From Heligmosomoides polygyrus polygyrus (taxonomy: Eukaryota > Nematoda > Chromadorea > Rhabditida > Heligmosomidae), in contig OX377205.1 of the NCBI GenBank assembly GCA_947396885.1, positions 57,260,969-57,324,968 on the forward strand: DNA of 64,000 nt. The letters are read 5' to 3'. The first letter of the stretch is position 1. Each line of letters begins with the position of its first letter. Under the pieces are notes generated by a model. The model was not told where the DNA came from, did no database searches, and worked only from the letters and a program-made list of their open reading frames with translations. The translations under genes and the position numbers were made by a program. This document shows positions 33,068 through 43,068 of the stretch, one piece after another.

Positions 33068-33296
33068 GACCTGTTTTGCCCTAGTCCGCTATTCCATTCC
33101 ATATATCAAAACCAGTTTTTTATTGAATGAGAGAATGCCTAAAGAGGAGAAGAAGACGTTCGGAGTGTTCTATTCTCCGGGTTTGGGGCGAAGCCCCAAC
33201 CAGACCAGACGTTTGGCGGCCGGCAGGCCGTTGAACGTCTGGTACATCATACTTGACAACATGCTATAACACTAAAGGCTCCAGAACAACATACCG

Positions 33297-33640
33297 TTAC
33301 AAAATGTAGGTGTCCTTCATTGTCCCACGCAAGTATGCCCGTTCCAGCGTCAGGGTCGACCTGCGAGAATCGTAGTGGGGGGGATCGTACGGCGATCTCC
33401 ATTTGGGGAGGGGTGGGGAGGTCGTACTCTTTCTTGGTTTTGTCAAAGGGTATTCTTGTATTTCTTTTAAGCTTTCTAGATGATCTCTGTATCGATTAAT
33501 AAGTTGTTCATCGCAGTCGTGGTTTCGGCACTGAAGAGAATTGCGCCTCATTGAAAAAGGCGTGATACTACCGCAGAATGGAATCGCTAATCGTTTCGAA
33601 TGCTAATTGTTCTACATCAGAAATAATATTTTCTGCCAGC
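33297..33640. other. Unassigned sequence
   Basis: No gene or repeat recognised between the Helitron-like element and the repeat copy beginning near 33640. Confidence 0.4.
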
Positions 33641-34095
33641 AGATTTTGATTCAATGAAAAGTGTTAATTTTTTTCAGATTTTATCAGGATGTCATGGAAT
33701 CGACAATTTTTTGCCTTAAGGAGTGACATTTGCATCAAAAAAGTTCAGGCGTTAATTGCCAATGGCATCTTAAATGCTTTCCTTGCAAGGCTTTTTAAGC
33801 TTTTTCGAAGTGCTCTTCAAATTAGTGACAGAAGAGTTGCAACTGAATGGATTATATTTCTCGGAAATAATACCCTTCTGAAGGAAACGACATCAAAGAG
33901 TCGAATTGTATCGCGTGAGGCATCGAGCTCTGCTTGACACACAGTGATAGAGCCATGCTTTTCTTGTATTTCATCAGGAGTCTCTGTTTTGCATTACTTG
34001 CTGGAAAAAGCGTTCCACACATCGAATATCTCCTAATCGCGCAAATACCGTCACTTATATAACTTGCTTTTAAAGTGTATGATCCACAATTCTTC
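33640..34095 (+). repeat. Degenerate copy of the 45-49 kb foldback unit end
   Basis: Contains GCGTTAATTGCCAATGGC, TTTCCTTGCAAGGCTTTTT and GAAGTGCT in the order seen at 45333-45395 (GCATTAATTACCAATGTTG ... TTTTCCTACAAGATTTTTGG). More diverged than the other copies. Confidence 0.45.
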
Positions 34096-34129
34096 TGATT
34101 TCAAACTGTTATTTTTCAAGAGGCTGTCG

Positions 34130-34430
34130 CAAAAGCGATGATCGCTCACTCTCAGCTCCATGCCCCGCAGTCACCGGTCCTGCATCGACTCCTGATGAGG
34201 TGCTTGCGGAGCGGCCTGCACCCGCAGCGCACTCTATCGTCCACTGCTGCGCCCGCCCGCTCCGGGCGTGCGGCAGCCAGTTAAGGTTTCCACCGGGTCG
34301 CGCTCCGTGGAGCGCCGACCTTTCGGCGTTATACATCCTAAATCTCAGCTCCGGGAGTGGTCTGCAGGCCTTCTCGTCTCTCCGTCGACCGTCCATAGCT
34401 AGCTACAGGCAAGGATGGCTTCCATCGACT
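34130..34430. other. GC-rich unassigned repeat-like patch
   Basis: A GC-rich block with GCGCCCGCCCGCTCCGGGC and a 95-codon open frame on the minus strand. It stands out from the AT-rich surroundings and may be part of an unrecognised element. No family identified. Confidence 0.35.
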
Positions 34431-34433
34431 GTC

Positions 34434-34606
34434 CTGGGACCGGATTCATCAACGGCTTACAGCAATTTAACAGAGAAAATTACAGCCGAAATCCTTGATA
34501 GCTCAGCTTTTCAAGTGATAGGGTAAGCGATAAGCCGCGTTATCTGAGTTTTCCGCTGTGAATTCTCTGCTAACGTTATGTAAGTCTTTGATGAATCCAA
34601 CTCCTG
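34434..34606. mobile_element. 173-bp foldback MITE, copy 2
   Basis: Begins CTGGGACCGGATTCATCAAC and ends TTTGATGAATCCAACTCCTG; internal blocks AACAGAGAA and GTGAATTCTCTGC pair. One base longer than the copy at 20086-20257, with which it shares order and ends. Confidence 0.7.
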
Positions 34607-35979
34607 ATCTCAATATTCTAGACTGCTGATGTGACATTCCTATTCCCATTTCACCTCAGCGACGATCGCCTTGCTATCTCTTCATATCTATATGGTATTC
34701 CGTTGGTATATTTCGATTAGAAGTAAACCAGTATTGTTGCCAATGTCTATTGGAGACGAGTAACGAGCCGGTAAGTCCTTAGCACGGGTGGTCATTCCAT
34801 TGGTGTAGTCGTGGCAGGTCGCGCGCTGTGCTGATGTATTGCTTGCATTTTCCCTGTAGTTTCGGTCCTAGGAAGAGTGCAAGCCATCCCGCATTGAGCT
34901 CGCATTGTACAGGGGTGCATCTGTGGGTTGGTCATGGCCCCAAGATAGGTTCCGCCTCCCCAGCCAGGCTTGGGACGCAGGACATGGGGTCGCGCGCTCA
35001 CCACCTTGGGCAATCAGGGCCTCCATGGGACATGTTTGAAAAAGGGAACCGCCAATTTGCGTCAGATGCTCCAAGAAATCTTCGAGTTATGCATGTTTAC
35101 ATGCAGCAACTGCCTTCTCTGATTTGGAACGCAAGCGAAGAATGGACTTTTTGGGCAAATAATTTTTTCTCATCTAATGGAAAGAACAGCTTTTGAAATT
35201 CGAAAAACTAACCGAGTTATGATTATTTTTGGAAAGTCGTTCCAAGGATCATCATCTGCGTCCGACCGAATATTTCATAAATCGGAGACCTAGACTCTCT
35301 AACAATAGGATATTGAAAAGTAGCATGATCCTATGCTCTAAAAACAGCATCTAAAAGAGGCATCTCCTATTTGATCAAGGAGGGGATTCGATTTTTGGGA
35401 CATGTTTTTCCGGTAAATCGTGCGAAATTGAGACCCATTGTCATATTGAAGATTCTTTCAGAAAAGCATGTTTTTTAACTGTGTATCGTGCAAAGCTCTA
35501 GGAATGTGGAAGAATTTCCCTGCATAGGTCGTCTGCTTCAGGTAGAAAAATATGTTATATGAAAGGCGTCGTGTCCATGAGATCTTCGGAAAATCTGTGA
35601 AAGTTGAACCGCTCCTAGTTGATTTGAAGGCTGCTACCAGAAAATCTTTATGTTAGTTATTTCAGTGCTTTAATCAACAAGCCATTTAATAAATCAGCTA
35701 ATAAATCAATAAAAAGCATATTCAGTGAACGAAGCTGCACGCTAATCTCTTCAGTGTCGAAGCCACACGTGAAAAAAGGAACCTATGAAGGGGTACAAAA
35801 CTCACATGAAAGTTGAAACAATCATGACATACAAGAAATAAACCAGCGATGGAGACCCCCTGTCGTACCGAATCCGGCCCCGCAAAAGGGATCGGTAAAA
35901 ATCGCACAACACGCTTGAGCCTGGCCCGTTCTCTTCATCGAGTCTTTTTTAGGCCTCTCTTTTTATTTTCAATACGTAC
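34607..35979. other. Unassigned sequence, presumed intronic
   Basis: Short open frames at 34.8-35.2 kb lack recognisable motifs. CCGAGTTATGATTATTTTTGG near 35211 recalls a motif of the 46-48 kb foldback. Nothing else seen. Confidence 0.4.
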
Positions 35980-36113
35980 AGTTAAAAAGACCAACTGTTT
36001 GTATTTCGGTATTGTTTTGCAATCTCTTATAATGCTGATAGACTCCGACGGCTAGCGTTCGTTTTGCGAGTTCTTGACCAATAACGAATTTGTTCAAGTA
36101 GTTCACCATTTCC
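35980..36113 (-). CDS. ClpX homologue, exon before the ATPase core
   Basis: Minus strand: after the acceptor TTTTATTTTTAG the exon reads [20 protein letters not shown] then [14 protein letters not shown], the highly conserved ClpX entry segment (NYL.K.V.GQ..AK..L.VAVY.HYKR) just N-terminal to the Walker A region. The 3' boundary is uncertain; GTACGT at 35979-35974 is a plausible donor, which would make a phase-1 end that does not match the phase-0 start of the 12362 exon. A linker exon between them is therefore likely. Same strand and correct order relative to the Walker A exon, 23.6 kb upstream of it. Confidence 0.85.
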
Positions 36114-36526
36114 CTAAAAATAAAAGATTTAGGTACGACTGCAGATGCCGAGAGGACTGAATTGTGAGAAGCCGACTTCGGGTAGGGCACTTGGAAGTTG
36201 TGATCCGTAAAGCTCTCCGTGGTATTTGTCGGCAGCAGTGCGACCTGAAAAGACGAACCAGAGCACTTTGTCGAATTCGCGCTGTTAAGTCCTCAATTTT
36301 TCTAAAGTTTCTGCTAATGGAAACGTTTTACAGGGTGGTCGAGGATTTATTATTTATTGTTTTGTTGGCGGTGGCCACACTTGGACGATTTCACAAAAAC
36401 TGAGTGTGTTAAGCACTGAAATATATTGAACCCAATCATTCCTTAGAAAACAACTACACTAACGAAATCAAAATAAATAACACAGAAAATATGAGAACAT
36501 ATCACCATTGCGAGCTAGGTCGGGAC

Positions 36527-37973
36527 CAAGGGTATGAGTAAATGAAATTCGAAATTTCGTGAACCGTAAATAGTAATTACGAAAAAACCGTCGGAAATCG
36601 TAAACCGTAAAACGTAAATCGCAATAGTTTCCTGACGTGTTATGCAGTACAATTGAATTTTTACAGGCTTTTCTGCTAATTTAAATACAAGGTGAATCGG
36701 GATTATTTATCGTGTTATTTTCAATCAGAGCTCGGCAGTTTATTACCAAACTTTTGTCCTTTTTTACTTTTACTTTTCTTTCTGGTCAGTCACCTTTCCA
36801 ATCAAGCATTGCATGTTTTAAGAAAGTTAATGATTCAAAAACTTTTTCTTAACCTATGGGTCATGTTACAGCAGCAGAAAGCTTTCATCGTTTGAATGAC
36901 CATTGAATTTCCAGCCGTTCAGGGCTCATTAGACGCGTATAACTTTCCGCTTTTAAAGGTAGAAGCAATGATAAAACGTCACTATCAGAGCGAAATCTTT
37001 AAAAAATCATTTCACCGCTCATCAACTCTGGAAAACCAGCAACTGCGCATGCAGTTAACAAGCATCACCTAATGAGCTAACGCATTGCGCAACTCTATTC
37101 CATGACGCATCAATACTAAGTTGCTGGCAAAGTCCTGCAACAACATTTTCAAACATTTTTCAAAACTTAAAAAACCTGTACCGGTCTGGCTTAATTCCAC
37201 AAGCTTATAGCTCTAGCCCTCTAGAATATAATGTTATACATTCTGTTATAGAATATACTAGAATAAATAAAATAAAGGTGCTCTTGACTTGAGCGGTCCA
37301 CGATCTCCGTGACTCGGACTGGTCGTCGAGGCTGAGCATCGCTCAGCCTCTCCATCTCGGCTTTCGTATTAAGAACTCTGCAAAACGTGTTTACGGGAGA
37401 AGTGTTCAGCGTCTTCTGTCAACCATACAGGGAAGGCCTAGCGGCTCCCCCAAGGAAAACCACCTCCGAAGCAATCAAAGTCCGACCTCCAGCAGAAGAA
37501 TCTAATGCTGTGCTTAGTGGGAGTCTCAAGGAGTGCGCTACCAGGATTCCTTGACGCCGGAACCTTATTGACTGCGAACATTTACGCTGTCCAACTGCAA
37601 GTGTTGAGTGAGGCCACCGACGGAAGCGATCATGACTTGGAAGAATGCTCACTTTCTTCACGGCAGTGCTGGACACCATGTTGCAAAAATGTCTCGCCAG
37701 AAGATTCAGAAGCATTAAGGCGAACTCGAAAAAACTGCACACGACACGGTGTCATCAGTCATATGTCACATCAGAACATTAAAAACTACGTGAGAACCAT
37801 GTGGAAATCATACAAGAGGAAGGACAGTGGACACTACCTCGAATCGTATCACGTCATTTGGACGTCAGATGACCGTAACAGTTGAGTTCGATAACATTTC
37901 CGAAAATTTATGATTTATGACCGAAAATCGTAAATCGTAAAGTTGTAAATCCTCGTAACTACGCACAACCCTG
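36527..37973. mobile_element. hAT-like element with 8-bp target duplication
   Basis: Target duplication GTCGGGAC at 36519-36526 and 37974-37981. The ends read CAAGGGTATGAGTA (left) and, in complement, CAGGGTTGTGCGTAGTTACG (right), matching the CAGGG-type hAT terminus. Subterminal repeats of CGTAAATCGTAAA occur on both sides. No hAT transposase in 1447 bp; it carries a mariner-like fragment inside. It is located between two ClpX exons. Confidence 0.75.
37500..37790 (+). pseudogene. Mariner-like transposase fragment inside hAT-like element
   Basis: Plus-strand blocks GFLDAGTLLTANIYAVQLQV (37545-37605) and, in another frame, LHGSAGHHVAKMSRQKIQ (37657-37710). They resemble the mariner segments around 'T.T...Y..QL' and 'HDNARPH.A', the second catalytic-Asp block; here the Asp is changed to Gly. 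Short and frameshifted. Confidence 0.55.
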
Positions 37974-38698
37974 GTCGGGACCTTTGCAAATATGACGTGA
38001 GGTGCATTGCCTTTCTTGCCTGATTGCTGGTGTATTGGTCTATTCTTATTTTATTTCACTAATGTTATCTGTTTTAGCTGCTTGAAGATGATCCGTCCTT
38101 GGTGCAAACCTAGTAAGGGGTCCTCCTTTGGTAGATTTGCACCGATAGTCATTAGACCTAACCGAGTGCCGCCGTGGCAATATGCCAGCGCCTGCTATAG
38201 TATCCCGGGACGTTGTTATTGAAGCTCGTTTTCGTTACTCAGGGGAGTCCGCAGCTGGGTTTCGCGCTCTTCGAATGCACATCCAGGCAAGGGAAGAGAC
38301 TTCAGGGTGGATGCCATCCAAGCTGCTTGCTTGGGAACTGCTTTCGTCGTCCAGCTGGGTTCTGCGGAAGTGCATGCAGCTGGAAAATGCGCGTAAAACA
38401 CCAGATAATTGTGTAGTCGTCAAAACACCTCACATCTCAACCACACAGTTGAAACGCAAAAAAACAAGCAGCCACGTGACGACCACGGCAGCCGCCGGTT
38501 AGGTCTAAGTAAAACCATTTGCACCGAGATTATTCGTTTTTAGGTTTCCCTACCCCAACTAGGATTTGGAACGGAGTCTATCTGGGCAACCAGGCTGTCG
38601 TGGTTTACTTATTTCTACAAGCTGTTTCGTTTTGTAGAGAAATCGGTTAACAGCGGCAACTACGAACTAGGATTGCACCCACTTTTGCTATTACTCAC

Positions 38699-38842
38699 CG
38701 TGTCACTCATCGCAATCTTCTTCGGTGGCCGCAGCTGGGGATTCTCTGTGTAGCTCTTCTTGACGAAGCGGCGAGGAAATCTCCTAAGAAATGTGCTGGT
38801 ATACGCCATGGAGCACTGACGCGGCGCGGAACTATCAAACAT
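38699..38842 (-). CDS. Candidate first exon of ClpX homologue (mitochondrial presequence)
   Basis: Minus strand: ATG at 38842 opens 48 codons ending at a strong donor, GACACG|GTGAGTAAT. The translation has few acidic residues and many Arg and Lys (FLRRFPRRFVKKSYTENP), as in a matrix-targeting presequence. ACGTTTCAG lies about 33 nt upstream of the ATG and could be a cis- or trans-splice acceptor. The exon is on the same strand and 2.6 kb upstream of the NYLNKF exon. It ends in phase 0, so at least one more exon is needed before 36113. Linking it to ClpX is inference. Confidence 0.35.
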
Positions 38843-39040
38843 AATTTGATTACCTTACGATCATCTGTGGAGTGCCTGAAACGTTAGAGAATGAGTCAGA
38901 GCAGAACAATGGGAAAAGGACTCTGAAGCAATGGGGTTGCCTTCTTAGGGCCTTATGCGCCCACTGCGCTGATCACAGAAGCTTTCTCGTACAACACAGC
39001 ACACTACAAGCTCTCGTACAAACTACAATACTTCATTGGC

Positions 39041-39250
39041 CGCAAAGCGGCTCGGAGGGGGTCACCTTGTAAGGGCGCCCTATACGACGTTCTGTGTTGC
39101 ACAGTATCAAAAATTTCACACAGCACTGGTGTGTCCTACCACAGTGGTGAACTGAGCTAGGCTACTTCTGATGTAACTGAATTCATGTGCCTTCTTACCG
39201 AAGCGGATAATCGCTTTTACCAGGCGACCCCCTCCGAGCCGCTTTGTGCG
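39041..39250. repeat. Inverted repeat (stem-loop) with 27-bp arms
   Basis: CGCAAAGCGGCTCGGAGG and following bases at 39041-39067 pair with 39223-39250. The 155-bp interior is not obviously palindromic. A small MITE or hairpin transcript are possible; no target duplication recognised. Confidence 0.65.
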
Positions 39251-39459
39251 CTTCATGTAATGTAATGTGTAATGCTGCAGTGGAACAATTGGCCAGCACC
39301 GCAACCGGAAATCCAGCGTATTCCAGGTTTGGGCGAGCCTCATTTGGACAGGATACTTTTTCAAAGAAGGGGATGATGAAAATAGTGAAGCAGAGCTCCA
39401 GGCTCCCACAATCTGTGATTGCACCGTCTAGCCTTCGCCTACTCAGAAAATTTTAAACA

Positions 39460-39620
39460 AGTTACTTGCAAGCTGCATGCGGGTCATAGATTGCCTCAAA
39501 CTAGTCATTTGTAAGTTGCTGCAAGCTAGCAGAAATGTCGCAAGTAAGTTACACAAAGAGCCCTGCTAGTCATTCGTAAGTTGCTGCTAGCTAGCAGAAA
39601 TGTCGCAGGTAAGTTTCTGA
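39460..39620 (+). repeat. Two tandem units of approximately 68 bp
   Basis: CTAGTCATTTGTAAGTTGCTG ... AGCTAGCAGAAATGTCGCAAGTAAGTT occurs twice with few changes. The CAAGTTACTTG-type motif is shared with the larger repeat at 42360-42830. Confidence 0.75.
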
Positions 39621-40205
39621 CCAGCCGTGATTGTTGTTTGGTAAGTGGGAGATCGAGAAGAAATCGTAGCTTCTGTATGGACATAGGAGAACGTTTCAAA
39701 GTATATCATGTTTCCTCCAACACGGCTTTTGGAACATATCAAAGGCAAAAGCCATATTGGTAGAACTATGGCGAACCTCGAGAGTTACTGACGTAGGCCA
39801 AAATCTCAGCGTATAATAGACACAGGTGATGATCTTGAGGTCTTCTGCTCCTATTTTTACTCCAACTATTCGAGATATCAAATACCTAAATGAGCCTTCT
39901 CTGTAAGATCTACGATTTAAGGTCTAGAAAACCAATGATGTTAAAGGAAATAGGTACTTGATTACAACTGGATCAGACACCTCGCCAAGGTCGCAGCATT
40001 CAAATGATGTGTTCAATGACAACACCAATGACAATGATACGTTAATATACGGAATGTCTAGGTAGGGATTTAAATAAAAATGCTTGCGTGATGAAGTGGA
40101 TAATTTTTCAAAATTTGCATCGATTAGTGGATTTGGATAACCGGCTACGATTATTTGGGTCCAGAAGTGCTGTGTCCCGTCTCCACTTGTCGTATTGCCA
40201 CAGCT

Positions 40206-40991
40206 CTAGGAAGGAAAAACAGAGGGAACGACGCATCCATCCTGGGAAAGATGGCATGGGGGCAGGTGGACGTGGCTATCGAAGAGATCGGAGTAGAAGT
40301 AGAAGATGACTTTCTCCATGGTCCTTCTGGAAGAGGTGATGGTTCCGTCAGGACGTCGGAGAGCGGTCATCTTGGTCTTGAAGTTGGCGAAGTTCCGGCG
40401 GGCATTGCGGATGCTCAGCCCTGCCTCTGCTGCTTCAGCCGACACTTCCGCCCTTCTCTCTTTGAGATCTTCCTTTATCGCCGCTCTGCATAGCTTTGCA
40501 AGCTCGGACGTCAGTTGGTAGTTGCCTGACGCTCGTGCTGCTCCACGCTGGCGTATCAGCTCAAGAGTTTCCGGAGACAGGCGTCTCTTGGTGGTCTTCA
40601 AGCTCTCAGCTCCGTTAGCATTCTCGCAGAGATGGCGCACGAAGCGGCCGTATCCTTCGTCAATGTTGTCCATGACGGTTTCTTCCCAAAGGCCGGAAAG
40701 AGAGGTGTACATATGCCAGTTGATGGTTGTTATGGGACTATTTTTCTTGATCTTTGCGGCCCTCTCCTTGACGCGAAAAGCGGAACCTCGCGCGAAGGAG
40801 GCGCTGGTCCGATCCCGTGTAGAACTTAGGGACAAGTGAACGTTGGTCAGACAATATTGCGGTTGAAGATGATTGATTGTTGCAGGGCAGGAGGCTTCTG
40901 GAACTGCACGTTTCCATGGGTCTAGTCCAGATGATGAACTCAGACAGCCTTTCACCTTGTTCGCACCACTCCAAACCGTGGGAATAAACAT
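40206..40991 (-). pseudogene. Fragment of a second RTE-type element: end of endonuclease and linker to RT
   Basis: One minus-strand open frame of 261 codons holds WEETVMDNIDEGYGRFVRHL, TKRRLSPETLELIRQRGAAR, SELAKLCRAAIKEDLKER, RNARRNFANFKTKMTALR and SSRRTMEKVIFYFYSDLF. In another frame the preceding SLVPKFYTGSDQRLLRARFR is the endonuclease SDH block, with His changed to Gln. This is the linker of RTE elements common in hookworms and distinct from the 2.9 and 28 kb copies. The RT domain and 3' tail are missing. Confidence 0.8.
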
Positions 40992-41142
40992 TGGACTAGC
41001 TACCTTTCCAAACTAGCACCCTGTTCTCTTTTCTCAGAAATATTTCCTTTCTGTTCAAAATCGTACTTATCCTAATGATACTCGCTACAGCTATTTCTTC
41101 ATAGGTTTATATTTTATATTTTTGTAAGAAAAACAAGGGCGT

Positions 41143-41165
41143 AAATAGGGTCGGGGAAGGTCAGC
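41143..41165 (+). repeat. One-ended remnant of GGCGCAAATAGGG MITE family
   Basis: GGGCGTAAATAGGGTCGGGG matches the left terminus of the element at 62082-62355, followed by AAGGTCAGCATG. No opposite end nearby. Confidence 0.4.
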
Positions 41166-41504
41166 ATGTTTTGGGTTATTTTGGGATGTTATAAAAGCAC
41201 GTAAGTATGCAACCCTCTTTAGACTTACTTGAACCCTTCATTCGCACTGGAATGACTACAATACTGAGAGGGGGTTCCGATGACAAAATTAGAAATTGGC
41301 CAAACAACTGGAATGCATACTTTCATTTCTATTCATTTTTTTTCATACCAGCCGTCAGAGCGGCCTCTCGGCCGCACTCGCAGTTTCTTGACCGCTTCTC
41401 CGTTAGCTTATCATCCTCAATTGTAGCTGCCGCCTATGTCATGGTTTTCTCAGGAAGAACACCTTAACTACGTCCATCGAGGCAAGTTATAAAGAAAGAG
41501 AAAA

Positions 41505-41880
41505 ATGAACGTCATCCACGAAAATCGACTATTTGACCAATATCGATTAACGGCAATCGATACTTTGAAAACGAACTCAGATTCGTGTTCATCGACCTCG
41601 ATTACCCCAGGGCTAAAGTTTCGGACCGTTTGAACGACATCCACAGAAAATCGATAATTTGATCAATATCGATTGATGGCGATCGATACTTTGTAAGCGA
41701 ACCTCAAATTCATGTCCAGCGACCTCGATTACTCCTAGGGCTTAAGTTTCACCCCGCTTGAATGACATCCACAGAAAATCGATAATTTGATCAACACCGA
41801 TTGATGGCGATCGATACCTCAAAATTGAACCTCATATTCGCGTTCAACAAGATTACCCGCAGGGGTGGAGTTTCCAGGCA
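41505..41880 (+). repeat. Three tandem units of approximately 127 bp
   Basis: Unit starts at 41505, 41633 and 41760. Each holds GACATCCACAGAAAATCG, TTGATCAATATCGATTGA, GCGATCGATACTTTG, CCTCGATTAC and CAGGGCTAAAGTTTC. Period 127-128 bp. A solo inverted unit is at 8995-9110. Confidence 0.85.
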
Positions 41881-42079
41881 CGTAGAAGACTTCTAGGAAT
41901 TTTCCGTAATTTTCCCCCTACTTTCCATCCGCTAAGCGATGACTCATAAAATAGGGCGGAAATTAGTCATAAAATCCCAGAGCTGAAGTTTCGGGCCGCT
42001 GTTGAGTACCATCAACCGCTAACGCTAAGTATGGCCAGTACGCAGTGGGTGCCCCCACACCAGTGCGATGAACGGACGG

Positions 42080-42087
42080 ACGGAAAC

Positions 42088-42122
<35 letters not shown>

Positions 42123-42175
42123 CAGAGACAGAGACAGAGACAGAGACATACAGAAAGAGAGGGGAGAGAGGGAGA
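42080..42175 (+). repeat. (GACAGA)n / GA-rich microsatellite
   Basis: Runs of AGAGAG and GACAGA. It opens all frames, giving RDRDRD and serine-leucine translations on opposite strands that are not genes. Confidence 0.9.
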
Positions 42176-42299
42176 GAGAAGAAATAAGGGAGATGATAGA
42201 AGAAGGGCAGGACTGTCCGGTTCGGCAGCGTCGGCCGAGTGACGCCGCTCCGGTTTGAACAGATATACCGCATGACCGTGCGCGCGTACGCTTCCTCAC

Positions 42300-42830
42300 A
42301 CGTCGCGTGTGAGGACGCGTGCGTAATGTTTCAAACCAATTAAGCGCGAAACATTTGGTTGAACGAAAGCTTCTTGCAAGCTTGCACTGCAGTTAGTTGC
42401 CTGCAGTTTAAAAATCCTAAGTGCAGCCTTGCAAGTTAGTTAACCAAGAGGGATAAGGCGCAAGTAACCTGTTTTCGAGATCTAAAGGAGCAAGTAACTT
42501 GTTTTGGAGCTCATAAGGTGCAAGTAACTTGTTCAAAATTTTCTGAGCGACCGCGTGCGCGTGTGAGGAGGGTACCGAATAACAACGTGCGCGCGTGATG
42601 ACGCAACTTACTGCAACGCAAGCTTGCAAGAAAGCCTCTTGCAAGCTTGCAATACAGTTAGTTGCGTGCAAGTTTAAAATTCCTGGGTGCAAGCTTGCAA
42701 GTTAGTTAGCCGCGAGCGATAAGTCGCATGTAACTTGTTTTCGAGGTCTAAAGGCGCAAGTAACTTGTTTTGGAGCTGATAAGGCGCTAGTAACTTGTTC
42801 AAAATTTTCTGAGTAGCTGCAGATGTGCGC
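42300..42830 (+). repeat. Tandem duplication of approximately 260 bp with CAAGTAACTTG motifs
   Basis: The block CTTGCAAGCTTGCA ... TTGCAAGTTAGTTA ... GCAAGTAACTTGTTTTGGAG ... TTCAAAATTTTCTGAG at 42375-42550 recurs at 42630-42815. Each unit holds three partial copies of GGCGCAAGTAACTTGTTTT. Short GCGTGCGC-rich junctions separate them. Confidence 0.75.
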
Positions 42831-43068
42831 ACTACATGCGCATGTCTCCCACCTGGTCGAACATAAGGAGCCCATTGCTTCACAAGATATGCTTTGTTTT
42901 TGAGTATGTTGACCATTTCAGACCATCAGCAACGAAAAGTGTTAGTAGCAAAGTGAGGTATTTCATGAAAGCAAATCGCTCTTATAGCATCTTGTTATCA
43001 AAATCAAAACCGATATCTGGGGTCCTGTGCTATTCTCTCTCAACACGGGGATGCCCGATCCGAAAAGC

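Larger units (their letters stand above)
31828..33242 (+). mobile_element. Helitron-like element with internal arrays, copy 1
   Basis: Starts TCCTACTACATATAAG directly after an A, and ends in a GC-rich hairpin region finishing CGTCTGG before a T. This matches Helitron rules: 5' TC, 3' hairpin and CTRR, insertion between A and T with no duplication. Interior: a GT-rich stretch, array A (31990-32390), array B (32393-33067), then the conserved block at 33070-33242 shared with the minus-strand copies. No Rep/helicase protein, so non-autonomous. The class is inferred from the ends only. Confidence 0.6.

Noticed and set aside
34792..35196. Another tRNA-derived SINE around 34.8-35.1 kb
   Set aside because: A weak A-box-like word on the minus strand, but no matching body, tail or second copy in the window.
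36519..37885. 126-codon plus-strand frame as a host gene
   Set aside because: Its blocks match a decayed mariner transposase and it sits inside a hAT-like element.
42012..42299. Open frames of 75-95 codons on both strands (RDRDRD and serine/leucine-rich)
   Set aside because: They are translations of a GACAGA/GA microsatellite, which lacks stops in all frames.
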